NCBI RefSeq assembly: GCF_018691265.1
Contig: NW_024881282.1
Span: 50,537,122-50,601,121, forward strand
Origin: Tyto alba
Taxonomy: Eukaryota > Chordata > Aves > Strigiformes > Tytonidae
Reading direction: 5' to 3'
Length of the DNA stretch: 64,000 nucleotides
Part shown: positions 1-11,685 of the stretch, one piece after another
Position numbering within the stretch: the stretch's first letter is position 1
How the letters are laid out: each line of letters begins with the position of its first letter
Program-made: the position numbers and the translations under genes
The notes under the pieces: generated by a model
What the model saw: only the letters and a program-made list of their open reading frames with translations
What the model was told of the DNA's origin: nothing
Databases searched by the model: none

Positions 1-3000
1 CTGGGGCTCATCAGAGCAGAGCTGGTGGCCAAAGAGTAGCCCAAGAGACAGTTTTACTAGTTGTACCGCCCCTGGGTTTGCCTGGAGAATAAGCTTGAGG
101 AGCTGGAGCTGCTGGCTTTCCCTCCGGGAAGGACACCAGGGCACTGCAGATCTGGCCCAAGACATGATTAAGTGAAGCAGCAGGGTTTATTTTTAAATTA
201 AGATGGAGGATTATCAATTTAAATGCTGAAATAGGATCGAAACCACAAGATTAAAAGCCAGTGCTTTGGCTCTGCTCTAAGACCTGTCCTAACTGCTTAG
301 ACAAAGGTTTTCTGGCACAGGAGAAACTCAACTGATTTAAACTAGATGCAACCCTCCTCAGTTGAGGGGATATTTGCCTTTGGGTTGTTTGGGTCAGCCA
401 ATTTTAGAGAAAATACCTAATGCTGCTCCAGGCCAGAACCAAACCCTCTTCCTGCAGAGGTTCAGGCTGGGGAAGCTGCCTGGACACCCTCCCTCCAGGA
501 GGGAACCGGGCTCTGTTGAACTGAGGAAAAGTTACGTTAGGACTTCATTCAGGGACCAAAGGGAGTCTTGGATCTCTTCTGGCTTTATCCATGGCAATTT
601 GATTATTCTTGATAATTACATATCAAGAAAACTGGCAGGTTTTCTCCCCACCCTTGTCAATAGCAATATTCTCATCCTTTCACTGAAGGGCTCTCTTTTT
701 GTGCAGTGGTTTGGATTAAATTGCTTTTTATTCTTTTCAAGTCTTTCTTTTTTGAACTGAAAGCTGACCCTCAGTGTATTTTGCAAAATGCTGAGCCTGC
801 TTGGGTTTCTTGGGGACATAGAGGGGTGATGTCATTCACCACTTGATAGCATTGAATCCTTTATCTATCTGAACTTGGCCACTGGGGAGGAATGGGAAAA
901 TCGTGCCTCTCCCTTTCTGTCTTAAATCCACTTACAAATGCTTTCTCCTTGTAGAGAATAACAAGTCTCCACAGCAATATCCCCTTACCCCTAGATTTTA
1001 TAAAATTTGCTCAAGCAGTCCAGAATTCTTTAAAAGACAGGAACCAGAGAAATGGAAAAGGCATGAAGGAATGAGAAGCAAGAGAGGTCCTTGTGCAGTA
1101 AGAGGGATAAAAGATATATCATATTCTTCATTCCTAATCTGTAAGGAGCTCAAATTCAGATAATATAATTCATCAGAGACACTCCAGTTTCTTTACCTAC
1201 ATTAAGCTGTGCAAGACTGGAAAAGATTATTGGGCCCATTTTTTCACGAAAAATCAACTAAACTGTGCTACTGGACTTGCATACACAAGACTATGGAAGA
1301 AACTGGGAAGAAGACGAGGCACTGAATATGAACAAACCCAAGTGCACTCTCAGACAGCTTGATAAAACAGTCTCAAGGCATTTCAGCATACTAGATGTGA
1401 TCTTGCTAACATAAGGCAGTTAATTAGTGGTGATGGTTCCAGGGGTTGTATTAAAAGGCCCAAAGTGTCAGTAGTATCACATCTGTTATTAAATGAGCAT
1501 AATGTGTCTTTAAGCTGTTTCAAACTGTGCTTTTGTGGTGTTTGTTATCTAAAAGATTTGTCAGATCAGCTAAACCGAGGTTGATACATGAATTCTGACT
1601 ATTTTGTTGCTGTAATGCATTTTCTTGCTAAAGTTTCAGCTGAATATATTACTTCACTGTAGTACAAATGTTTCCTAAAATCTATTTCATTATATTCATG
1701 AATTAAAGCAGCAGCTACATTCTGAACCATTAAGTTTATCATTACTCAACTTGACATAAAGTCCTTTATTATTACAGTTAATTCAGACCAGGAAAGATCA
1801 TCTGTAGATTTGATTCTGTTGGGGGATGAGAAAGGAATTGAATCTACTTACTACCGTCTCTGTTAAAAAAAATGTCTTTTAAAATGTATTGTGTTTTGTT
1901 CAGAAATGTTTGTCAAATCCATCTTCGACTAAGGCTTAGTATCTGTATCATTGATTAGCAGTATATTGAGAGTAATAAATATTAGGAAGTGGAGCCATGG
2001 AAATGAATGTTAGCTGTTCATCAGGGCGTCCATTATTTACTTATGTTCCCTGCCTGGAGGAGTGTCTACTGCTCAGAATACTGTTGAGATCCACTGTCAT
2101 AGGATTAAATTAGACTCTTTCAAGAAAAGCAGTGACCAAGGAAATTGGTTAATAAAAAGTATATAGGAAAGGTGTGAATAGGAAGAGGAAAGAATAAACC
2201 AAAGAAATACACCAGCACTGCATTACTGCATAGGAATCAAATTGCAATCACTTCTCCCATTGCTCTAGCAAAGGAGTTGGAAGCACGTTGCCTTGATATC
2301 CAGGCTATCGCAGTTCCATATATGTTTCTAGACAGGCAAGCAAATGGGGTGGGGAGTAAGTATCATATGGCAACACGGTTCAGAACATCAGAAAAGGAAG
2401 TGAATGAGAACAACATACCTAATTGCAACTGGGAGAGGAATTCAGGGAGCCAGAATGTGAATTACATGAACTGGAATGCGATTGGAACGACAAGACAGAA
2501 GTTTACAACACAACCTGATGGGAAGAGTGATGGATCCCTGGAGTCTCTTGCAAATTGATCAAGGATTGGACTGTTTGTCAGCACAAATGAGTAATTACAG
2601 ACTACCGAACACAACAGAGTGTGCTGAAAGGGGAAGGAAATGAGGACTTGTTTTATAGTGGTTGGATTTCAAAAATGTCCTCTGCTTTAAGAGACATTCC
2701 AGATTCTGAAAGGGTCCGTCACATTAAGTACAGGAAATTGTCTGTCAGTTACAGTTTTGGGTACTGTGATCGTGGTACAAAGGAGCCAGATGTGCTATCT
2801 CTGACATACTTAATACCATAGCACAAACAATTACGATGAATTACTTTCTCCCTGTGGTTTAAGATTCTGCTCTCATTCCACACGTGGACTCTTATGGTGA
2901 CACTTCCTGCTGTTACCTTCTCTGTATTATTATTTCTCAGTCTTTCAGCCAGTGGAAAAAGGATTTGAATCAATAGAATAAAGAGGCCATTCTGGAGTAC

Positions 3001-3756
3001 AGCTGTGGTGAGTTTGTTTAAACATAATTTTTTAAATATATATACAAAGAAATATACAAAACATCTGAGAAGAAAAAAATTGCCTGTGGCTTTAACATAA
3101 GAGATGTGCTACAGATGCAAAAAGTTGTGGACAAAAGACTTCAAGAGCAGTTTTTCCAAGCTGAAATTGGCTCTGCTTCAAATATTCTTGAAAGACTAAT
3201 TTTTTTTGGATGGCAGCAACCATAAGTTGATGTTAATAATGCAAGTCAATTTTAATAATGTATGACTCTAACTGCAGTAACCACAACAATGTTATGTAAA
3301 AGAAACAACTGTCATAGATTTCATGCTGGTGTGGAGAATTTTGTGAGCAGGTGGAGTGGGTTTTATATCTTCCAAGAGGGACACTTGATGTATTTCTGGT
3401 CATATGGCAGCCATTCCTGAAGCTTGAAACGATAGGTGAAATGGTTGGTATAAACTTTCTGTGCTTGCAGATCCATGCTTTGAATTTATGCCTATTGTCT
3501 GATGTCTATCACTTTAAGTTATACTGGAATAAAAATGTGCTAGAGAGCCTGGAACTATATAGGCAGAAATGAAAAGTATGTACAAAGAGATGAAAACAGA
3601 AATTAATATTGACACTTACTCAAGAAATGTAAACCACCAGAATGAATACTTAGAGAATATTGCACAGGGGAACACAGTTTTATGTACTACTGCATACTAT
3701 GGACCATGACCATCACATCACAAACATGCTAATATCTCCAAACAGAGAAAATACAG

Positions 3757-3805
3757 AGGTTCACTGACTTCAGTGGAACTATTTATCGAATTAAGATTGG
3801 ATAAA
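3757..3805. repeat. Possible degraded archosaur-type dispersed repeat
   Basis: The phrase tcactgacttcagtggaac followed by an A/T-rich 'gaattaagattgg' resembles a motif type ('cattgacttcaatgg...') that I recall recurring in bird, crocodilian and turtle genomes. It is short and diverged, so the family and orientation are unassigned. This is a recollection-based call without an alignment. Confidence 0.3.
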
Positions 3806-5424
3806 TTAAGTGGATTCAGTCACATAACGAAGCATTTAGTGCCTTTTAGACTGCTAAGGTCTTCTGCCTGGTCTCCAGCTGCTGCTTGATGAGACCACGT
3901 GTATCCTTTGGGTCCTGTGTCATATCTGGCAGCCCTACACAGATTTCTTCCTCACCTTAGCAGAGATAAAATGATAAAATTTACTTTAAGGCCCTTAGAT
4001 TCACTCTTTTGGTCCCTATTAAAGGATTTGTTATCACTTGACTATCATTTACTTGGGTTTTTGCAACAGGCTGATTACTAGAAATCTAGAAAAGTTTGGT
4101 TTGTGCTGGAAACAGAATGATTGTGTCAAAACACTGCTATGAGTTAGATAGCTAGGTAATGTACTGTTAGGAATGCTAATGGGGCTACACCAACTTCACA
4201 CCATACTGAAAATAAGAGCTCAGTATATAATCTGTGTTCTGAAGCAGTTGACTCAACTGTAAGACAGAAACAGACACAAATGCTCTTGTGGACTTAGTGA
4301 CTAGTTCACATGAAGATGTGACAGGGAATCAGGAAAGCCACAGGCATTACAGTAAAATTAATTTTGTAGGCATCAGAAAGGGAAAGAAGGCTACAACAAA
4401 GGGAATAACTAAAATATTTTAAGGCTGCAAAGTGCAGTTCTACTATGTTTTCTATTTTGAGATTTTGTTATGCATTTGGGAGCAAAATTATTTTGGCATG
4501 GAACATGCTGGGCAGTTTGAAACTGAGGTGATAGAAGAAAGCAAGGCACAAAGTGTTGCCTTAGTTAATGTTCATAGCTTGTCCATATGCCAGTGACAGT
4601 TTTCTCCAGAATTAGAGTTGTAGAACATGTGGAAAATTTGTGACCCAAGACTTTTACTTTCCATTGGTTCTCCAGGGTATATGTCTTGAATGTATCTTGT
4701 CTGTGGTATGTGTCTTATTACTCTAACCAATGTAATGGTGTTGCTACACACTTCGCAGAGCTCGGGAGGTGACCTGTAGCCTTGCGTATGGCAAATTCTA
4801 ACAAGGATATACAATTTTTAGGGCACAGATGCAATGAAAAATGTGCAAGTCGTCACTAGAGATATGGGTTACAGTGGCCTTGCAAATGTTAGCAGAACTA
4901 AGAGTTAAGGACTCAGGGTGGCAGCTGAGGTGGTAGCAGATGAGATGGATCTACAGAGCAACAGTGAACTAATAAAATATCAGCATCATTTCACAGATTT
5001 TTAAACCATGTGTTGTTGTTCTTTTCTGAAACTCCAGAATTCTGAAGAGGATGGTACTTGTTAATTGTAAACACTTAAACTGCTAAAACAGCAACTGTTG
5101 GTTTCTTAGGAATGTATCTATTTTTTCTAACAAGAATTGAAGAGTATCAGTCTGGTGGCCAGACAGCATTCACATGCAGGAGTCCATGTTCAATCAGATA
5201 CAGTGAATTTGTGCAAGCTCAGAATAGTAACAGAGAATGTCACATCACGATCTTAGGAAACTGAAAACTGTTTTGTCCTATTTACTCTGATTTAGATTAA
5301 GGAATCCTTGGGAATCAACAGTTTAAAAAAGAGGGTTTGTGTTTAGGGTGACAGTGCTGTGCCATTTGTGGAATAATAATGTTGCCTTTAACACAGAAGA
5401 TCTCATTCACCCAGGAGACAAAAC

Positions 5425-5455
5425 GGGGCCAAATCCTCATCTGATGTAAATCACC
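5425..5455. repeat. Possible degraded archosaur-type dispersed repeat
   Basis: The run ggggccaaatcctcatctga followed by 'tgtaaatcacc' resembles the outer part of a palindromic dispersed repeat of archosaurs and turtles, which typically starts with a 'gggccaaattct' block and continues with 'ggtgtaaatc'. Only about 30 bp is legible, so this is a weak assignment. Confidence 0.3.
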
Positions 5456-5764
5456 ATGATTCCTTTGCCATTAGCATGGCTCCAATGTGTTCGGTGAAGC
5501 AATACCAATTTACTTCTGCTGAGGGCTTTGGTCTTCTGTCTCACAGCTCAAAGAAATTACACTGCCTTCCAAGTCTTCTGACCAAAGCCGTGTGCAGTTT
5601 AAATCTTGTTGCAAAAAGCCTGTTCAGATATGTTTTTCCTTTCTGTTTCAAATGATTTTACACATTCATCATATGAGTTTAATGGAATATGTCTAATTTT
5701 CATCAAACCATGGAAAATAAAAAAATGTTCACAGGTTTACACCAATGATCCATTTTGCTGGGGG

Positions 5765-5837
5765 AAAAAAAAAAAAAAAGCACTTAAATTTATTTTGCAA
5801 AAATGGTTTCTCTTCATTTATTTCTTTTTTTTTTTTT
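5765..5837. repeat. A-homopolymer and T-homopolymer pair
   Basis: A run of about 15 A (5765-5779) and a run of about 13 T (5825-5837) lie about 45 bp apart. In single-stranded form they could pair. No retroposon body is recognisable next to either run, so they are treated as simple low-complexity tracts. Confidence 0.85.
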
Positions 5838-7374
5838 AATTTGTAATGAAATGTGAAGAAAGTTAACATATGAGACATTTTACACTTTATTAATAACAGT
5901 TTGACAACCCTGCTTTGAAGATCTTTTCAAAATAATGTGAAAATCCAAGAAAATTATGTCAATATTATTTTAAGTTAGAAAGGGACCCTTTTTTAATCTT
6001 TGTTTTTTCCTTGGTCATGTTTAAAGTGGCCTGTCTTAAATTTGGAAAACACTAAATTCACGGTTAAAGATATAGATACATATATATATATCCTCTGTCC
6101 TTACTGAAACTAAACGTTTCCTATATTACTTTAATTTAAGACCTCAGATCATTCTTTCATCTCACAAATCAGGTAAAGTGTGATGCTCCTATGAAACACA
6201 AAAAATATAGGAATTACCATTTTCCATGTTACACTGTGAGAACATCCTACACAGACATAATAGTAGCTGAGACCAGGAGTGTTGTATACTTCCTCCTGCT
6301 GTGATTAGAGTTTGCAGTTATTTTGCATACCTTTGCCATCATTAGGGTCAGCTTTTTAATTAAGTTAGGTATTGGGTAGGTTTATGCATTTGTTTCATTT
6401 TATGCTTGTTATGGTACCCCTAAAAACCCCACACCCTTTCACATGCGTGGGTCTCACTTGCAACTGGCTGCTCCCTGGGTGGTGAATTCACCTAGGAGGT
6501 AAATACTGCTGAAGACCAATAAGCAAGATCTGTGGGAAGTTTACGGGAGAAGGAAAGGGCCTGAGAGGGGCTGGTCAGCCCCTGTGGTGAGGAAGACCTG
6601 ACTGTGAAGAGGCTGAAAGCCCCAGTGGCAGGAGTCTTTGAGGGGACTAAGTCAGGTCCCCGTTGGTGTTACTGAACTGGGAGTCTGAACGCCAAACGTC
6701 TCCCTAGGAGGAAGGAAGCAAGAAAAGGTGTCAGTAGTTTGGAGATACTGGCGCATGAACTGCTGTGCTGGCTTATTTGAGAGAGGGGAACCTGAGGGAT
6801 GATCAAACATCTTGGAGCAGGTCTACCTAAAGCTTCCTCTTAGTTTTAAATTTCCCTGCACCTTCATCACTTCTCCTCACTGACCCCATGTTCAGGGCAG
6901 GAAACCTCCTTGTAACTCGGGTTCAGCACGGCCCTGTGATTAGAATAAATGACCCCACAGATCCCACCGCGTCACTTGTGATTGCCACCATGGATGTGAA
7001 GAGGGGAAAAGTCACAGGGGGTGAGGACATGGTGAACTGTGGTGCTGGCTGGGCTGGGAAGGATCTGACGGCATGTCTAAAGGAATAAGCCCTTGTAAGG
7101 AGAAAAGCAGACAGTGTTCCCCAAAGGAACTACACAAGATGACTGAAAGAAGCTGTTTCTCAGCAGATCCCGTCTACACGAGGGCTCTGCTGGCATGACT
7201 GTGTCAGCAAGTCTGGAAACTCATAATTGAAGCACAGCTCCAGCGGCCAAGCTTTAGTGCAGATCAGGCCTCAGAAAGGGCCAGGACGTTCTGATGCATT
7301 ATTTCCAGTGCAGGTCCCACTAGATTAGGATGTGTTTTTCATTTGAAGTTGAGCTACTCTAACCCAATTCTCTC
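5838..7374. other. Noncoding unique DNA
   Basis: Unique AT-rich sequence with a short (TA)n stretch at about 6080-6091. From about 6400 to 7300 base composition becomes more balanced and purine-rich. No gene, RNA or interspersed repeat is recognised. A 66-codon open frame at 6888-7088 has no recognisable domain. Confidence 0.7.
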
Positions 7375-7410
7375 CAAACAAACAAACAACCGAACGAGCA
7401 AGCAAACAAC
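7375..7410. repeat. (CAAA)n-like simple repeat
   Basis: Interrupted tandem CAAA/CAAG units. The interruptions create CpG dinucleotides (ccga, acga), so the repeat blends directly into the CpG cluster that follows. Confidence 0.8.
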
Positions 7411-7490
7411 CCCGTGGGAGGGATGGCTTATTCGTGCGCTGCAGGGAGTCAAGCGGGGTGGGGACCGACTGGCTCTGAGCGCCGGCGCTG
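7391..7490. promoter_or_regulatory. Small CpG cluster, possible regulatory patch
   Basis: I count ten CpG dinucleotides between 7391 and 7489, in sequence that includes gagcgccggcgctgg. This is unusually dense for a CpG-poor window. It is too short to meet the usual CpG-island length, and no TATA box or first exon is evident. It sits directly upstream of an AT-rich block that reads like a conserved regulatory element (7581-8110). Function is inferred only from composition and position; a chance fluctuation or an old GC-rich insertion remains possible. Confidence 0.25.
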
Positions 7491-10400
7491 GGGTTGTTTT
7501 CCCCTATAACTTTCATCCTGTTTGTCACTGTTACCAGGGGTTTACAAACTCAAAGCAAACATCTGGTCTGGTTTAATACCAACAAGAAAGAAAACTGGAT
7601 ATTAATTTTGATATGACAGTAAAGCTGCTTGATAGCGCTCATGCTGACAGAGCTGCCACACCATTTACGATCTCTAAAACTAAATTGATTTTCATAAAAC
7701 CGTTGCAAGATCATATTAGGGCTGACAATTAAGATTATAATGCAGCCTAGCCTGTTAAGGAGCAGTAAATTTTCCTGGAATTTGGTCAGTTGGTTACACT
7801 GATTTTATATTAAGTTAGAGAAAATTTTGGTCATGTAAAGGTAAAAGCAGTTTAAATCTGTTTCATACAGTGCAGCATGGTCTTACTGATTAAAAATACC
7901 TGGGCCTCTTCCAAACTTGTCGTCATATTGGCTACATGACTGTTATAAGCAAACCCCCGCAAACAGAGAGATCTGAAAGTTCAAAGCTTATTTAACTTGA
8001 GAGTGCTTGTAAAAGGGGAAAAATGCCATTTCTGCATGGAATAATGGCTTGTAACTTTTCCAGCATTATTTTTTCATTAATATCACCTGAATCTGATATG
8101 CGTGTTTCACAGCAGACTCTAAATAAGAAATCTGGTACCTTTTGGCCTGTTATTCCTGTACCATCTGGCTAACAGGTACTGTACTGTTCTTGCAGTGTGA
8201 CACACCAAATAAAAAAGTCAGATCTTTTTAAAGCCACAATAAATTTCCCAAATGAGTTTGTGTGAAATGTTAAAAAGCAGAAGATAGAGGTTTTGGGTTA
8301 CATTGCCTCTAATTTGAAAGGGGGATAAGTGGAGCCAGGTGGGCTACTTAGCCAATACCTGCCTGTTCCAGCTTTTTGAATCTGTGAACATTACACCCGG
8401 ATACAGATGGAAATTGGAAACAATAAATGATTATTACAGAGACTTTATCATCCTGTAACTCGCACACAAAAGATGAGCCACTCTCAAGGACACTTTGAAA
8501 GTGTGCTGCTTAGGCACATATCCGGACAGATGTATGGGTGTAGGAATGTGCCATATATCAAGTGAGAGGCATAAGATTGCTTAATTCCACTGTGACAAGC
8601 ACAAGTATCTTTTAAAAAATGAACCTCCCCTTCTCAGCCTTAATCCAGTTTCTTTCTGATGTCTCTTTTTCAGTTATGATGAGCATCCAGCCATTTCCAG
8701 AAATCTGCTAGTCCACAGCTGGAAATGGGGGATGGTATAAGAAGACAGATATTAAGAAAAGAGGCTCATGATACCCTATTTGAGGTAAAAGTACAAGACA
8801 TAAAGGCAAGATCAGATAGCTAAATTCTCCACTCCCACTGGCCACTTCTGACTTATGTCTGAATTTTCATTAATGTTCAAAAAGCTATGTTTCAGGACAA
8901 CAACTGCAGAGAAAGCCAGATCAGAAATTACTCAATGGCATATTTCTTCGTTGACGCGTCACAATCAAAACTTTCCACATGGATGGCCCGACTTTGCTGG
9001 GGAATGGATGGGAAACAGAAAAATTTCCATCACAAAATGTCTAGCTTTCTTCCAACTGGCTCGACAGAGGCTAATTACCCTGTGGCCTGGGGTCCTTGCT
9101 GCCCATCCCTTACCAGCTGTTGGGAGCAGAGGCTGAAGGAAAACCATGGCTCTGGGGGCCTTGGCAGCAGCTCAGCCCAGATCCAGCTCAGCCTCAAGTG
9201 AGCCAAATCCCTGTGCAGGAGTGTGCGTCTTTTCCGCTCAGTGAGGAAGGCAGCCTGGACAGGCACAGGCACCATGCAGAGCTGGGCTGCTGGGCTGCTG
9301 CAGAGTTCAGGGATTTCTTTTGGAAGTCTTGAGTTAGTAGCAAAATGAATGCTGAGACACAAAAATCCTCAGAAGGATGGGACGAGCTTCTCGGCACATC
9401 TCTGTAGCAGGCTGACGGTCTCTCCCTTTGGGATGGGAGACGGCTGCAGCCAGCGCAAGTCCTGACAAAGCTTGTAAGCACTGGGCAGGTCTTGTTACAT
9501 TTGCCTCTGAACCTCACCTACGTGAAGAGGTTTTCTATTTCCGCTTGATATAAGAGAAGCACACCACGGGGCTGAGCATCGTGACGCTCAGCATTGCCAC
9601 GCTAGGGGCCGGGGTGAAGAGGAATACATAAACCCAAGGCAGCGGTCCCGGTGAGCTGTACCCTGAGTGGATCATGAGGGCTGTAAGGGCAGGGATGGCC
9701 ATAGCCCATGCCCCACAGGCAGGCAGGCGGGCACCCTGCTGAGACAGGGGTGGGTGCAGCATCCACCTCACTCCTGCACGGGGATCCTGCCTGCAGAGCT
9801 GGGATTCACAACCCAAGAGCTCTCCTCAGGAGCCTGAGTAACTCCTCTGTTATAAGGGAGAGATGTTCATCTATTACAGCACTGCAAAGCTTTCTTAAGG
9901 TTCCCTGAGCAAAGTGCACACACTCAGGGTAAGACAGGAGAAGGTAGAGGACTCACCATGTTAGACTCCGGTGATTACATTTGCTCATGGCTTTTTCCTG
10001 CCTCTCACCCTCATGCCTTATCACTTTGGCACGGTCTTCTGTTGTCAGTGTTTTTTCTTTCACAATGGTCAGTTCATTTCAGCTCCTCGTAAAGTGTCAT
10101 CAAGCTCTGCAGCACAGAGCCCTTAATTAAAGGGCAAAAAGAAAGTGTAGTGATGGGAATAATGCAATTCTTATCCATTTTCTAGTAATTTTTCTTATCT
10201 CTTAGGGAAAATAAAGCATGAGCTGGAACAGCAGGACTGCATTTAAAACAAAAGCCTCTTACAACATATCTCAATGTATAAGAATGGGAAATTATTCCTT
10301 GCAATTAGATCAAATCAGGGTATTCCACAAGATGTAAAACTTAGCTCAGGAGGAACTGCTGGAACAAAATGCAGTGGAAAAATTAACACCATGTCTATTT

Positions 10401-11670
10401 AAAAGGGAACGAAAAATAAACTTTACAGATCTGATCTTCATTGTTTGAGAAATCAAATATTATTTTCAACATTTATATTCATTCTGAATTAGCAGAAATG
10501 CCACAAGGGTGATAATTTTTTGGCCTAGCACAGAAAATGCCAGTTTCATAACAGCTGTACATGTTAACATACTTGTTCCCTTTGGGGTATTTGTATGTCT
10601 TACCAGCTTAAATAGCTCCACTACTCATAAACTAGTACACAAACGTCTAACAGATGTACAAGTTCACATGAGAAGGAATAAAAAATGCACAAACCCCATC
10701 ACTCTTTCACAACTAATCTGCTTTAATGTAGGAAACACAGCCCACTTTGCACTTCCTTCACTGTGAATGCTTTCTTACTCTGGGAGATCCCTGAATCCCA
10801 GCCTACTCTTTGTTCTTTCATATTTGAAATAGCTGTTGAACTTTTAGAAATGCTCCATCAGTCTTTTTTAATTGTCTCATGAGACCCAGTATTCTGAGCA
10901 GGCATAAATAAGTGCTTGTAAAAGCTCCAAGATGGATTTACTGGGAGGACTGGGGTGGGTACATTCCCCCTTACATAACAGCAAAGAAGTTGTGATCCTG
11001 AGTGGTCCTTTCCTCCCCTTATCCACAACTATGAGACATCCACCTCTGAACAGTCTGATTTTTGTTTACTTGGCACATTAACCTGCACCTAAACAGTTTT
11101 GAGCTCCTGGTTATTCTTCCTCGTTCCTCTCCCTTTGAGACTTTGGGCTGGAGCTGTGTGGAGATGATGCTTCTTCTTTCTCCCATCTCCTGTTTGTTGT
11201 GCCCCTTCTCCAGGGAAGAAACTGGTCTTACACACACATTTAGAATACGTCTATTTCCCACAGTGTGGTCCACCAAAGAGGTGGCCTGAGCAAGCTGCAT
11301 GTTAACAAGCACAGGCAATGTAGCACAGAGGTCTTTGCAAAATAAATCAGCCTGCAGCTTTACCTGAAGATAAACTTGCTCTCAGCAGTACAATAAAATA
11401 GTCTCCCTGGAATGCCATATGAATTGGGTTTTACTCTTTCTACTGTCCAAGCTAGCTTGTTTATGGTCAAGGCAGATTGTTTGTACAGAAGCTGTTTATG
11501 TGGCACCACCTACATAACTTGAATTCAGCTCAGAAGTGGAGAATGCTTGGACTGATCAGTCACCCGAATGAGTTTCTCCCTCCAACTATTGCACAGAACA
11601 TATGCTCTTGTGTGCTGTATGACACCAAAATCATTGTTGCATTGTTAAGTAACCATATATTTTCTGAAAT
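7491..11670. other. Noncoding DNA with a GC-richer segment at 9090-9850
   Basis: Apart from the candidate element at 7581-8110, no gene is recognised. From about 9090 to 9850 the sequence is clearly richer in G+C, with several overlapping open frames on both strands (78-107 codons). The overlap of so many frames on opposite strands reflects composition rather than coding. One of them, minus strand 9535-9816, ends in a hydrophobic segment and is discussed as a finding. From 10000 to 11670 the sequence returns to ordinary AT-rich unique DNA. Confidence 0.7.
7581..8110. promoter_or_regulatory. Candidate conserved noncoding element
   Basis: The block has low simple-repeat content and many homeodomain-type cores (TAAT, ATTA, CAATTA, GATTA) interspersed with GATA- and TGACA-like words, for example 'gacaattaagattataatg' around 7725-7743. 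This texture is typical of developmental enhancers in vertebrate gene deserts. No alignment was possible, so conservation is not shown and the boundaries are approximate. Confidence 0.25.
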
Positions 11671-11685
11671 AAAAAAAAAAAAAAA
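11671..11685. repeat. A15 homopolymer
   Basis: A run of about 15 A. No SINE or LINE body precedes it and no target-site duplication was recognised, so there is no evidence that it is a retroposon tail. Confidence 0.85.

Larger units (their letters stand above)
1..5764. other. Noncoding unique DNA
   Basis: AT-rich, CpG-poor sequence with no supportable gene. Open frames here (the largest about 132 codons near 362-760, and 93 codons near 2277-2558) show no domain, signal peptide or repeat architecture I recognise and have the length expected by chance. Two short stretches, 3757-3805 and 5425-5455, resemble degraded dispersed repeats of birds, crocodilians and turtles and are listed separately. 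Whether the segment is intergenic or intronic cannot be told from sequence alone. Confidence 0.75.

Noticed and set aside
362..760. 132-codon open frame on the plus strand
   Set aside because: It starts at a non-ATG codon, has no domain or family resemblance, and is overlapped by an opposite-strand frame at 616-819.
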